From Zelopaecilomyces penicillatus (Eukaryota; Ascomycota; Sordariomycetes; Hypocreales; Pseudodiploosporaceae), in contig VCCP01000002.1 of the NCBI GenBank assembly GCA_005765155.1, positions 5,270,001 through 5,334,000 on the forward strand: a DNA stretch of 64,000 nucleotides, in the 5' to 3' direction. A program made the position numbers and the translations under genes. Below the pieces are notes generated by a model that saw only the letters and a program-made list of their open reading frames with translations, was not told where the DNA came from and made no database searches. Below are positions 10,613-21,259 of the stretch, one piece after another; positions within the stretch are counted from its first letter, which is position 1, and each line of letters begins with the position of its first letter.

Positions 10613-11755
10613 ATGAAGTCTCATCCGCCCCTCACTCTCCACCAACTCATCCTCCTCACCCTCTCCTCATTCTCCCCCTCAACCATCGCCTCCTCATCCT
10701 CATCCTTGCCCTCAATCTTAGATACCAACACAAACCCCAACTCCGCTCATACCCACTACCCTCACCCTCATCCACCTCGCCTCCTCCCCCTCATCGTCAA
10801 CACCTGGGGCGGGCCCTTCACCGCCGCCACCGACGCTGCCTACCTCTCCCTCACCAACACCACCTCCTCCGCCCTCGATGCCGTCGAGGCAGGCTGCTCC
10901 GCCTGTGAGCGCAACCAATGCGATGGCTCTGTAGGCTTCGGCGGCTCTCCCGATGAATCATGCGAGACGACGCTCGACGCTATGATCATGGACGGAGCTA
11001 CCCTCAAATCTGGTGCCGTGGCTGGTCTTCGCCGCGTCCGCAGCGCAATTTCCGTTGCTCGCAACATCCTTGAACATACGACTCACACTCTTCTCGTTGG
11101 TGATCTGGCCACTGATTTTGCCGTCCGCGCTGGCTTTTCCGAGGAGGACCTCTCGACTGCTGCTTCTAAAGCCAAGTGCCGCGCTTGGAAAGCTGCCGGA
11201 TGCCAGCCCAACTACAGAATCAACGTCTCACCCGACCCAACCTCATCCTGCGGTCCATATACACCCCTTGCTCATCCATCTCTCAACGATGCCCAGAAAC
11301 ATCAAGCCTCCCACGACACCGTCTCTCTCATCGCCCTGCTTGCCGATGGCTCCATGGCCGCTGGCACATCAACTAACGGCGCCTCACACAAAATCCCTGG
11401 CCGCGTCGGCGATGGTCCCATCACCGGCAGCGGCTCCTACGTTGACACCGACGTGGGCGCCTGCGGAGCTACCGGCGACGGCGATATCATGATGCGCTTC
11501 CTGCCTTGCTACCAGGCTGTCGAGAGCATGCGTCGTGGAATGTCACCCCTCGCAGCCGCTGAGGATGCGGTCCGGCGTATGCTGCACAAATACCCCAAGG
11601 CATCTACCGGTCTCGTTGTCGTCAACAACAAGGGCGAACACGCCGCTGCTGCCAGTGGCTGGACGTTTACCTACTCATTCCGTGGAGGCGCCATGCCCCA
11701 GACCAAGGTGGTGACTGTTGAGCCCTTGAACCCGCCCATCAAGCCAGAGCTTTAA
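10613..11755 (+). CDS. Secreted N4-(beta-N-acetylglucosaminyl)-L-asparaginase-like Ntn hydrolase
   Basis: Glycosylasparaginase family: an Ntn hydrolase that cleaves the GlcNAc-Asn bond of glycoproteins after autocatalytic splitting. Single exon, 380 aa. A hydrophobic signal peptide (HQLILLTLSSF, about residues 10-34) precedes a Ser/Pro/His-rich linker. The domain starts at IVNTWGGPFTAATDAAY and includes EAGCSACE, DAMIMDGATLKSGAVAGLR and the autoproteolysis site SHDTVSLIAL, with Thr236 as predicted nucleophile. Then come GTSTNGASHKIPGRVGDGP and GATGDGD, both conserved substrate-loop motifs. The length fits the family. The start is the only ATG that gives a signal peptide. It would act in the vacuole or outside the cell. 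Strong C bias at third positions suggests good expression. Confidence 0.92.
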   Translation: MKSHPPLTLHQLILLTLSSFSPSTIASSSSSLPSILDTNTNPNSAHTHYPHPHPPRLLPLIVNTWGGPFTAATDAAYLSLTNTTSSALDAVEAGCSACERNQCDGSVGFGGSPDESCETTLDAMIMDGATLKSGAVAGLRRVRSAISVARNILEHTTHTLLVGDLATDFAVRAGFSEEDLSTAASKAKCRAWKAAGCQPNYRINVSPDPTSSCGPYTPLAHPSLNDAQKHQASHDTVSLIALLADGSMAAGTSTNGASHKIPGRVGDGPITGSGSYVDTDVGACGATGDGDIMMRFLPCYQAVESMRRGMSPLAAAEDAVRRMLHKYPKASTGLVVVNNKGEHAAAASGWTFTYSFRGGAMPQTKVVTVEPLNPPIKPEL

Positions 11756-12255
11756 AACCAGTTTTAAAACCGCAGCTGGTGCATAACATGTCCCTCTTTT
11801 TGCAGTTTCAATATGATCTGTGTTTGTGAAATCGTAAAGACAGATAATGATAATGATGATGATGATTCTTTGGTGTCTATTTGACATTGAAGTTTATCCA
11901 ACTATTTTTTCAGGCTATATCTGTGTCGTATAAATGAGCGACAGTCGCCTCGACTCCGAATACTATACTAACTGGTAGTAACAACATGAATAACAACATG
12001 AGCCCTTCCCTTCATAACAAGGTCCAGACTCTGTAAATAACAAGGAAATCAGTTAAAAAAGCAGAAATCAACACCACTCCTTCATTATTCATGGCAGCCT
12101 TCTGTTGGAAAAACCCCGTTCTCGTCTAAACCGTAAATTTGCCACACACGCTGAATATGTGCCGTCTGTCTTTCTACAGCCCTCGTCAACTGATATCCAC
12201 TCGTCTAGAGATGAACACTGAGGGGAACATAATCTGTTATTCGGACTCTCTTGTT
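11756..12255. other. Intergenic region, convergent 3' ends
   Basis: 3' flanks of two convergent genes, with a short TAATGATGATGATGAT microsatellite near 11847. No gene seen. Confidence 0.5.
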
Positions 12256-14116
12256 TCAAGGATAGAGTGCTTCCTCCTCCTCCTTTCGCTCCTTCTTGTT
12301 CTTAAACAAAGTCTTAAGCATATTGTGACCCGGTCGCTGTGTCCTGGGTCTCAATAATAGGTCGTCATCACCCCTGGAACTATGTCCATCGTCAATAACA
12401 CTCTTGGAGTCTGACTTATCCTTCTTCTTGCTGCTCGAACTCGACTTTCTGTGTGATGTCGTGCTGCTGCTCGAAATCACGCTTGCGGCTGACCCTCTGC
12501 TAGGCCTCTTTTCCTTCTCCTTCTCCTTCTCCCTCATCCTATCCTTTTCCTTCTGTGGGACGGCCTTATCCTTGCTGTCTCCCTTCATCTTGGACGGTTT
12601 CGAGGGTTTGGATGGTTTGGCCATCTTGGCATTTCTGCGGGACCGGAGATCATCATAATAGCCTTGATCATGATCCTTTTTGGCGTATAAGGCGTCCTTT
12701 GCCTCTGGTGTGATGAGTTCAATGTCTGCGGTCTCCTCCTCCCACGTAGGCACAATGCCTCGGCGCCATGACTCGATTGTGCTTAGCTCATCGTCAAAAT
12801 CCTCATCCACCACAAGAGCCTCGTCATATTCAGGGTGATATTCTGATGGTGCCCTCGGGTTGTACTCGGTCTGCGCCCTCACAGGCATCGGACAAGCCGC
12901 CGGTTCAGTCTGATATGTTAGAGCCTCCCTGGCCATATGGGCCGCCTTGGCTCTCTGAACAATTTTCCAGCCGCCGAACATGACGACAGTGATACCAAGG
13001 GCAATACCAGTTCCGATGAGGAACTGTGGTGACGCCAACAAGGCAAAAACAGCAGGTGATCCGCTCTTGAAGAGAGCCAGGACAGCTGGAGACATCTTGG
13101 TGGCGACACTGGAAAGTTCGGCCAGGGTAAGGGCCACAGCAGCTGCCGCGTCCGGCTTCTCTTGCAGATGTTTGATAATTGCTCCGGCCGAGTGTTGGGC
13201 ACAATGTGCTTCATCGAGGAGGCCCTCGATTTTGCGCACCAGCATCTGGGCTGTGGCTTCCTCGTTGGCGGGATCCAAATCCTCTCTAGAGGCCAGATCC
13301 GGCGGGATATTGCCATATGCCAGGTTCATATCGATTTCCTTGCTCTTTTTTCGCTGGTGTATAAGCTGGCCGTCCGATTGACTCCGCAACATCAATTCCT
13401 GTCTCCACTCTGTAGGTTTTGGTTCCACGTTGCGCATCGGGGGCTGTCTGAGGTCCATCCTAGATAGTTCATGGCCCAAGGGGATCGTCTCAGCATAAGG
13501 ACTGCGGTAGGCGGTAGGCCGTCTAGATGGCGCAGTGCTCGATACTTCAGTCAACGTCTTGAGATTGCCCTCAGTCAGAGCGGTTTGTCTTCCGGAAGGG
13601 TGTCCATGGTAGTGCCTTGAGTGGGTGCTCCTGGCGCCATGACTCCTCCTGGAGCTGGCTACACTGTATTCATCGTAGGCGCGCTGTGGACGGTAGTCGT
13701 GGTGTTGAGGCGCATATCTAGGATCGGGCTCGTAGTTTTCATAGTGGGCTGGCCCATCGAAGTAGTCATTTTGCTGGTAGACACTGCGTCCACTGCGACC
13801 GAAGTTTTGCTCGTAGTCGTCGTGTCGGGGCAGACTCCGGCTATTATCGTATGTCTGGGCGCGCTTGAGGGTCCTCTCCTGTTTGACCTCGGCCTTTTTG
13901 TCCTTGTAGGACGACTGGGCCTCCTTGAATATGGACAAGAGCTCCTTTCCCTACAGATAGATATTGCAACTCATGTCAGTAAAAATAACAGTATTGAAGC
14001 TCGCTACCGATGAAGGACAACACTCAAGCTATGAGGGGCGGTGTGGGGTGGAAACGCACAGTGCTAATGATCTTGCCGGAGTTGTTAATGATAGTGACCG
14101 TCTGCTCGAGGGGCAT
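12256..14116 (-). CDS. Conserved fungal protein with central hydrophobic segment and Lys-rich tail, unknown function
   Basis: Exon 1 is 14060-14116 (19 codons: MPLEQTVTIINNSGKIIST). Exon 2 is 12256-13950 and opens GKELLSIFKEAQSSYKDKKA. The junction (donor GTGCGT, acceptor CTGTAG, phase 0) gives 583 aa. The joined N-terminus matches a pattern I recall from many uncharacterised ascomycete proteins (NNSGKI..., FK.A...Y.DRKAE). The next 200 residues are Tyr/Arg/His-rich and disordered. A central conserved region holds TEVSS-type and AHCAQHSAGAI segments and one hydrophobic stretch, SPQFLIGTGIALGITVVMFG (about residue 330), a likely single membrane helix. The tail has PSK repeats, KEKEKEK runs and poly-Ser. 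No enzyme motif. Exon 2 alone lacks an ATG in a sensible place, which supports the small first exon. Confidence 0.8.
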
Positions 14117-16262
14117 CTTGGGCAACGGGTGCTCTCCAACCAGCTGCACTGTTGCTGCTTTCTGGATGCCAACAAGATGTCTCGAGAAAATATGGATGGA
14201 GGACAAAGAACGAAAGGAAGATGGAGATCTGGACCAAAGCCCGTGGCTTTTCTGCTGACTGCCTGGAAACCAGGAGAGAGAGGTTGGAATAGCTCAGAGT
14301 GATCGAAAAGCCGCCCAACCCCCACTATATTATGTATCTGTCGGTGTAGATCGGCCACGGGTCGAGATCCCTGGCGAACGACCCCGCTAAGCGCTAGTGC
14401 TCCACTTGTGATTCAGGGGCCCTGATTGCCTGAGCCCTACAGCTGCCCGCTGACGGTTGGGTCTCCGTTGATGGAAAGTCCAGCACGTTGCTGTCGATCG
14501 ATGTATATGAGGTACTACCTAGTAAGTAAGGCGGTCCCTATGAATTCAATCAAGGAAACCGAACTGAAATGATGCTTGAGGACCCAAACGATTGGCTCTG
14601 CTGTAGGTAGGTAGCTCGTCAGCAGTGCATACGCCGGTACTCTTTTCGTACATGTACAGTAGGTATTAATACTCCTAGTGTGCAAATGGAGAGAAAGATG
14701 GCGTCAGGCGGCAGCTTGCAAGCAAATCCATCCGCAGGACAACGACGTCAAGCAATATGAGAAAAAGGGATGCCCAAAAGCGACATGATTTGCAAAAGAA
14801 AGAAACAAGCAGAAAAAAGACAGTCGATTCGACTCTTTCCAAGCCTCCATCATCCTGCATCATCGACTCATCCGCTCGGTTGCCCGACTTGCAGCTTGGT
14901 GGAAGAGGGGGGTTGAATTTCTCTCACAGTCTCACTCACCTGTCTTTGTCTGTGCCTGAGATGAAACTCGATGTGTCCACTACCCGTTAAAGAGGTTGGC
15001 TGCAATAATGAGTCTTTCCGAGACACAAAAGCGAACTTGATTCAACTCTAAGACGCTGATCTTGCCCCTTTCCTAGAAGAACAATTCATTATCAAAGGGC
15101 GGCCCGGCGATGTGAGGTGGCACCATCGATGTAATGTATCGTGAGGTGCCTTTATTAGGAGGTGCAGAGCTGTTGCACCACTGCCTTTGCCGGCATTGAT
15201 GGTTGCATTGGATCATTCACTGCATTTTGCTGCAAACAGCACCTAAGGTAAGCTGAAGTTTTGCTTGTATCCCTCCAGCGCGCAAGACCGCCTACAGGCC
15301 TCCCGCACTGCCCTATTGTGATGTTAGCACAACGCTGTATCTGTAGGTACTGCTTGGTCTACTTTCGGGTTCTCTCAAGTCAATGCATAGCCAAAAGAGT
15401 ACTGTGATATACAGTGCTGTACAGTGCTGTACTTCACCACCCAGGAACCTTAGTAAGTAGCTATTTTGCAAGGGAGGGCGCCAACGCACTGCCACGTCCA
15501 TGGTGATAGGTAACAAGCCAACATCGGCCCCCAGACAAAACATAGCGCGGATATCAAATGGCGAGCGCCTCACGGCCACCATTCAAAGTCAAGCGTTGAT
15601 TCAATCACCCCGTCGCTGGCAATGCCATGATCCACCCCTCCCCCATCCTCGATCCAAGTCCAATCAATCTGGACGGGGCTGTCCAAATTGCCAGCCAGCT
15701 TCGGCCATCTACGGTCCACCAACTCTTCAGGTCCGTCGGCCACCTATTGGCTCCCGCAGTCAGGCGCCTTTGCATATTGGATCGCGATGGTGCCACACAT
15801 GTTGCGCTGTCTGGGATGCGGGTTTATTTTGGTTTCTTCCCCCCTGCAGCTCTGTTCTGTGCATCCGGTTGGGTTGTAGGCTGTCTGTATGACAAGTGGT
15901 TGTGGTGACATCCTATCAAACACAACCCAAGGCTGGACTCCAAGATTTCGGCTGTGGCCGGCTTGGGACGCCCGCAGCGTGGCATCATCATTTGTGACCT
16001 GGCCTCGGTTTGAGGCTTTTTCTCTCCTTTCAACTCCAAGGATCAAGTGTGTCTTTATTGGTGACCGCGCTGTGACCAACCATCAGAATCCATGGCGGTA
16101 ATGTACTGGGTATTACTAAGTTTGTGTACGTCTTCTAATGAAGTAATTGTACAATATCTACAACCCACTTACCTTGTGCAAAAACTCCTCATACGACGAT
16201 GTAGTAGAGAAAATCTAAATGTTATCCAACATGACCAACCACAGCCGTGTACAATTTGATCA
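14117..16262. other. 2.1-kb gene-free interval
   Basis: Holds the promoter of the 583-aa gene and the 3' flank of the next minus-strand gene. Open frames on both strands are short, overlap each other and lack recognisable domains. A 10-bp tandem duplication (ACAGTGCTGT twice) lies at 15411-15430. No RNA gene or transposon is recognised. Confidence 0.5.
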
Positions 16263-18815
16263 TCACTTTTCCTTTAGCATAAACATATCACCTACCCATC
16301 CAAACGCCCTGTTCAATCTCCTGCCGTGTCTTCTAGCGACCAAAAATGGAATCTTTCCTCGTGGATGCGGCTCATGGAACTGGATTCGGCTTTGGTCAAC
16401 CCCATCTATCTTCTCAAACTGCCAGACCGAGCCGTACAGCTTCTCTGCTGCAAACATGCCAGTCGACGTCATTGCATGCAGGAAATCCGTCCAGGAAACT
16501 TCGCCAGGTGAAGACGTCACGGCGGGATTGAAGAATAGAGTCCGGAACACCTTGAGCGCACGTGAGTCGACGTGAATTGGTGTTGCCTCGTGACTGGAGG
16601 CAGTGATTTCGTCCCTTGCTTGCGTTTCTTCTTGCAGTGGCTCTGCATCCTCCTTTGCTGCACCCTTTGTTTTCGCCTTGGTTCGAATAGAAAGCCCAGC
16701 ATGGTGGTCATCGTCCGTAGCTTTGGGCTGTGAACCGAAGAAGAGAGTTGATAATGGCTTGTAGATGGCCTCTGTGTTTAGATTCGACGTCTTTTCTTTT
16801 CCTTGTGTCTTCGCCGTCGTTGACGGTTGCTCTGCCCAATCTGGCGTGCGTTGTAAGATCCGGTCCTGTGAGAGAAATTTTCGTACCTGCGTGTTTTTCG
16901 CCTGCACAAATCGATCTACCGTAGCCCAGAAAATGTCAAGGTTCCGCTCCGCTTGTTGCATAGCCATTATGTTTTCTTTCGATCGTCGTTTATCAAATGG
17001 GTAGAAAAACGTTTTCCCAGAAGGATTGCCCGTCTTCTCCATTTCAGCGCGGACCTTGTCACTTTGAGAAGACATAATCTCAGCCCACGGCTTGGTTCTC
17101 TCTGCGAATTCCGCTTTAATAGTCTCATCTCTGCCCTCATCAAGCAAAGCATTTTCAAAAGTCAATGCCCAGGGGTGATACATGTCAAGTTGTGCCAAGC
17201 ACTGTGATAAGATGGAAAGATCACCAATTACGGATGCAACTCTTGCCGACACAGCCTCCTTCGCTTCCGGCTCTGCTTGCAAGAGCCTTTCTAGTTCATT
17301 CAACGCAAGTGGCAGAGTCACTAAGAACAACGTATAATCGTCTTCCCAGAGCATGCGGAGGAGCCACGTTAATTCACCTTCAATCTTGGTCATCCCCGCC
17401 CCACCTTTCGATCTTATCTCAATCTTGCTGGAGTTGGGATCCGTTGGAGCGAGACGTACAAAATATTTACATAATGGCGGCGATGCGACGACCATGGTTT
17501 TAAGCAAGTTCATGGGGCCTTTAGCTGATTGGTTTAGGTAGTAACGGAATTTGAGAATAGCTTCCAGGAACTCCGTTGGTAAGTCTTTATAAGGCGATAT
17601 GGACTTTGCGTATTTGTTGTGTAGGAACTGCAAGTGCTGCGCCTGGTTTACCAGTTCGGCATAAGCTTCGAGTTGAAGGTAGGCTTCCGTGACGACATTG
17701 CTAATGTTACGACCCCAGAAGATAGCTGTTCGGTTCGCCTTGAGTGTAGGATGTATGCCACCGAGGTGATCTTTTAGCACCTCCTGTCGATGCTCCTTGG
17801 CGTCTAGGAGCTGGTCTGCAAAGTACGAAGGGTCTTCCCGAAGGGTCCAGATATGATCCTCGGCAGCCGAGAGTCTAGCTTGAAGAAGCGACTCGATTCG
17901 ACCAAAGTCGAGTTTTGTTGGAAGTCGATAAGGCGCTTCTACTGACATCAGCATCAACGAGTCGAAACCGGTTGCTTCCCGCTCGGCCTTGAAAGCTGGT
18001 TCTGGCTGCACCGGAAACTCGTCCGTAACCAGCTTGTCCGCAGGAATGTCATGGAGGATTTGGCAACAGCACTCGACGAGAAATGACATGACCTTTTCCT
18101 GTGCTTCAAGAATAAGCAAACCCTCTCCGGGTAAGAATTGCTTTCTGGTGTGCAACCAATCGAATGCATCCTCATGCTCGTCCCATGACAAAAGCTTGCC
18201 GTATTCTGTGCTCTGCTTGCCCGAGACCCCGTTCAGTACCATGGTATACGTATTCAAGAAAACTGCAACGAGGGCCTTGGTGACACGCCCCATATGCATC
18301 GCCTGAGAGTCTGCTGCCGCAAACTCCGAGGGATGGTGCCGACCACGGGCATTGATGAACAACAGCAACGTTTTGGAGTTTGACAGATCGTCTTGGTTAA
18401 TGTCGGGCCACAAGAAGTAGTCTCTGTACTTGGAACCCCATTCTTTTCGCGCCTCTCCTTCTCTGCGGAAGGCATTGAAGTCAGGCCGATGCATAGTCGG
18501 CATGTTTGGCCAGGCGTCTAGGAGCACTTTAAGTCTCTGCTGCTTCTTCTTCTTCGCCCAGCGGCTCCTAATGGTAGCCTCGTGGCGCAGAAGGATGGCA
18601 TTGAGCTTTTCATAGCTCTCGTAAATGTTTTTCGATCTTGATGAAGCTTCCCTACCCACTTCTGCGGCAGACTTGAAAGCCGAAGACGGTAGATTCAGGA
18701 GGCTTTTCATGTCAAAGTCTCCGGATTCGAGCCCCTCAAGTCCAGGAACAGGCTCATCGTATATGGCCGACTCTGGCGCCCACGGGTCGAACTGATGATT
18801 GCGCCGAAGATCCAT
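16263..18815 (-). CDS. Conserved fungal protein of unknown function (Ipa-like)
   Basis: Single uninterrupted frame of 850 aa starting MDLRRNHQFDPWAPESAIYD. The N-terminal part includes RSRWAKKKKQQRLKVLLDAW and a MPTMHRPDFNAFR segment. The middle is alpha-helical, and a disordered Lys/Glu/Thr-rich linker (about residues 650-740) precedes the C-terminus, which has QFHEPHPRGKIPFLVARRHG and GRRLNRAFGW. I recall that ending from a large family of cytosolic ascomycete proteins labelled Ipa or hypothetical; that is memory, not a search. No catalytic motif, signal peptide or membrane span is visible. The gene stands alone, with a long spacer to the next gene on the left and a transposase fragment on the right. 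Length and codon use look like a normal functional gene. Confidence 0.85.
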   Translation of the reverse strand: MDLRRNHQFDPWAPESAIYDEPVPGLEGLESGDFDMKSLLNLPSSAFKSAAEVGREASSRSKNIYESYEKLNAILLRHEATIRSRWAKKKKQQRLKVLLDAWPNMPTMHRPDFNAFRREGEARKEWGSKYRDYFLWPDINQDDLSNSKTLLLFINARGRHHPSEFAAADSQAMHMGRVTKALVAVFLNTYTMVLNGVSGKQSTEYGKLLSWDEHEDAFDWLHTRKQFLPGEGLLILEAQEKVMSFLVECCCQILHDIPADKLVTDEFPVQPEPAFKAEREATGFDSLMLMSVEAPYRLPTKLDFGRIESLLQARLSAAEDHIWTLREDPSYFADQLLDAKEHRQEVLKDHLGGIHPTLKANRTAIFWGRNISNVVTEAYLQLEAYAELVNQAQHLQFLHNKYAKSISPYKDLPTEFLEAILKFRYYLNQSAKGPMNLLKTMVVASPPLCKYFVRLAPTDPNSSKIEIRSKGGAGMTKIEGELTWLLRMLWEDDYTLFLVTLPLALNELERLLQAEPEAKEAVSARVASVIGDLSILSQCLAQLDMYHPWALTFENALLDEGRDETIKAEFAERTKPWAEIMSSQSDKVRAEMEKTGNPSGKTFFYPFDKRRSKENIMAMQQAERNLDIFWATVDRFVQAKNTQVRKFLSQDRILQRTPDWAEQPSTTAKTQGKEKTSNLNTEAIYKPLSTLFFGSQPKATDDDHHAGLSIRTKAKTKGAAKEDAEPLQEETQARDEITASSHEATPIHVDSRALKVFRTLFFNPAVTSSPGEVSWTDFLHAMTSTGMFAAEKLYGSVWQFEKIDGVDQSRIQFHEPHPRGKIPFLVARRHGRRLNRAFGWVGDMFMLKEK

Positions 18816-19072
18816 GACTGCGATTCAATTCGTTCGTGTAGACCGAGGATTGGAGAAGAAACAGTATGACAAGGGCAAGCCAGCACGTGTATCATGCCTC
18901 TTCTCTTCTCTGTCTTGTCCTGCCTTGCTCTTTGGAGAGCTGTTGAGTTGTATCCAATCGGATAACAATCTGCTAGGAGCTGCACCCCACTGTAGCTATG
19001 GTCTTCATTTGGGGTGCGGGGAAGTATTGACTGCCTTTTCAGGGGGTGTTTTGGTGCACCAACAAGTCAGAT

Positions 19073-19175
19073 ACAGTGGATGCACAGTTCAATATCAGTC
19101 TTCGAAGGTTTGCGACAAGCGAACATTCGTCGCGTCCAACTCAATACGTGCAAACCTTCACAACTTTCGCTCATC
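19073..19175 (+). mobile_element. Possible left end of a Tc1/mariner element
   Basis: TA followed by CAGTGGATGCACAGTTCAAT lies 100 bp before the transposase fragment, the position and base pattern (TA-CAGTGG) of a Tc1-like inverted-repeat end. No matching inverted copy was found downstream, so the right end appears lost. Inference only. Confidence 0.3.
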
Positions 19176-19586
19176 ATGTCGGAAACCCGCGCGTTTGGTG
19201 CCGCAATATCCGGCGATCGCCAATTCAACAAGGAGTTCTCAGAGATTGCAAAAGCTGCAATAATTACCATGCTGCATGCGGGAAAGTCTGCGCGGGCTCT
19301 TGCACGCGAATTCAACACCTCGCATTCCACAGTCCTTGCCATCAACAAGCGCTGGAAAACACACCAAACAGTGGCAAAAAAGCCCCGGTCTGGGCGACCC
19401 AGGAAAAACCAAAAAGCCAAGGTCTCAAACGAAAAGGTTTGTTGGATCGTTAAAAGATTGCTTAAGAAAAGGAAACCTTGTATAACCTGTGATGCTTTTA
19501 GCCAGCAAAGTAGGCCCTTGTGTGTCTTTCGACTATTAGACGAACTGCACATAGCATTTTCAGGCTCAATAAAAAGCCATGAATAG
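19176..19586 (+). pseudogene. Tc1/mariner transposase N-terminal fragment
   Basis: Open frame of 136 codons starting MSETRAFGAAISGDRQFN. It carries a helix-turn-helix, GKSARALAREFNTSHSTVLA, then RWKTHQTVAKKPRSGRPRKN. This is the paired-like HTH, GRPR AT-hook linker and start of the second HTH of Tc1/mariner transposases. The frame then runs into unrelated-looking sequence (SQQSRPLCVFRLLDELHIAF) and stops. The roughly 200-residue DDE/DDD catalytic domain is absent, so the fragment cannot transpose by itself. It could be a dead relic or, less likely, a retained DNA-binding protein. Confidence 0.65.
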
Positions 19587-21259
19587 GCTATGATAAAAGA
19601 AAAAGAAGTACTTGCTTCGTGGCCTCGTTATGCGCCGCACAGATAATTCCTCAAACCAAGATATCCCATGATATTTTACTGCCATGCCAGGTCAGAAAAA
19701 AGCTTTCGACACGGTATAACAGAACTTAATTTCTCCAATGAGTATAAAGCCATTGAGAAAGGAGGAGTGTACACAATGTGTTCAATCACATTTTTCATTC
19801 GTACTTGTCGATATAATTTCACCCTAGTCCGACACGTTGGCCACCATGTATATCGGCAGTGGGTTTTCTGCTGGGCTGGCGAAGATGTTTGATTGCAAGG
19901 ATCTATTTCATCCCTCTACACATTCATCGCCATGCCATTAAACATAATCGCTTGAATTCCTCATCAATCATTGCGGCTGAGTTTTGAGCAATCAAAGCAG
20001 ATTAGTTTAGGAACATGGTATGGCTCTTGTGGCTGGATTGCATAACGGATGGAATTCATGTCCTCATGTACATGAGAATGTGGAATGGGGAGCGGGCGCC
20101 AAATACTAACGTGCATGACTCGGAAGGTATGCACTCGAGTTATTCATGTCGAGCTGATAAAGGTTGGAAATGTCGCGAGTATGCCGAATATGTGCCAGCA
20201 GCGTAAATGGTGCTGACGTTGGAGAAACCAATACCCTTGAAAATAGCATGACTCATGGAGAGGATCAACCAAAACCAGCAGCCAATATTTTCCATCATTG
20301 AGCGACGTTAGATCATCTCCCTTAGCTTCTCACCACATATATAGCATAGCTTTACACACGCATACACACTTCTATAGAAGCCTGTTCGCCTAAAATGCAA
20401 CGTAGGAGATTCCCAAAAGAGCAAAAAAGAGTTCTTGTTCCCCATAACTTGACCGTGGTGGAGTTCTCCAAACCCGGCGTTCCGATGCCAAGAACAATCA
20501 GGCATCCCACCGTTACTGTTCCCATCTGGCACTTGGACCCCCTAAGATATTACCCGGAATACAGTACAACCCTATCCCATCGGCGCTGATATAATTAACT
20601 AACTACCAGGTAGGAATAATCAAGTATATACGACACCACACCATCTATCTATCTATAATATGTGGTCCAACGTTGTTGGAATTTCTTAGCAGTGGGATCG
20701 GCTGTTGTGCTTTTAGCCTGTTTGTCGTGATCCGTAATCAGGGGAATCGGTGAAAAACCTTGCTTATTCCGAATTGCCGAATAACAAGTGGATAAGGAAA
20801 AAGAAGTGGAAAAATTCTCGTTGCATAAACCCCACACATTCTTTCTCAACCTTCAGGGATCTTGACCCTCTGGTCCGTCAACTCCGGAATGGAGCCTCGC
20901 TGTGGCTTGCTGGAATTGAGATGAAAATGACCAAACCAGAGCTTTTCCATCAGCACAAACATACATGTACAGGCTGAGAATGACGAAAAGAATAAAGAGT
21001 AAGAACTGAACGACAGGTATTGACATGTATTATTTTAGATAAACCAAATGCGCCGATAGATGGGTCCAACGATAGTTGAACATGTAACAAAAAGACCGAA
21101 ACACCTAGATCGAGTAAATCCAACAATTGAATCAGTATAGCCTCCCCTTATCTTATCATCACCTCTTCCTTGACCGCCACTCCTGGGAGCCATTGGGGCC
21201 ATCGTGTTTTATGGAGTGCGCTTCCTCAAGATCAACACTCTGTATCATCAAGTAGATGG
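19587..21259. other. 1.7-kb gene-free interval
   Basis: AT-rich sequence between the transposase relic and the exporter gene, with only short uninformative frames. It probably marks the left border of the biosynthetic cluster. No second transposon end is seen. Confidence 0.5.
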
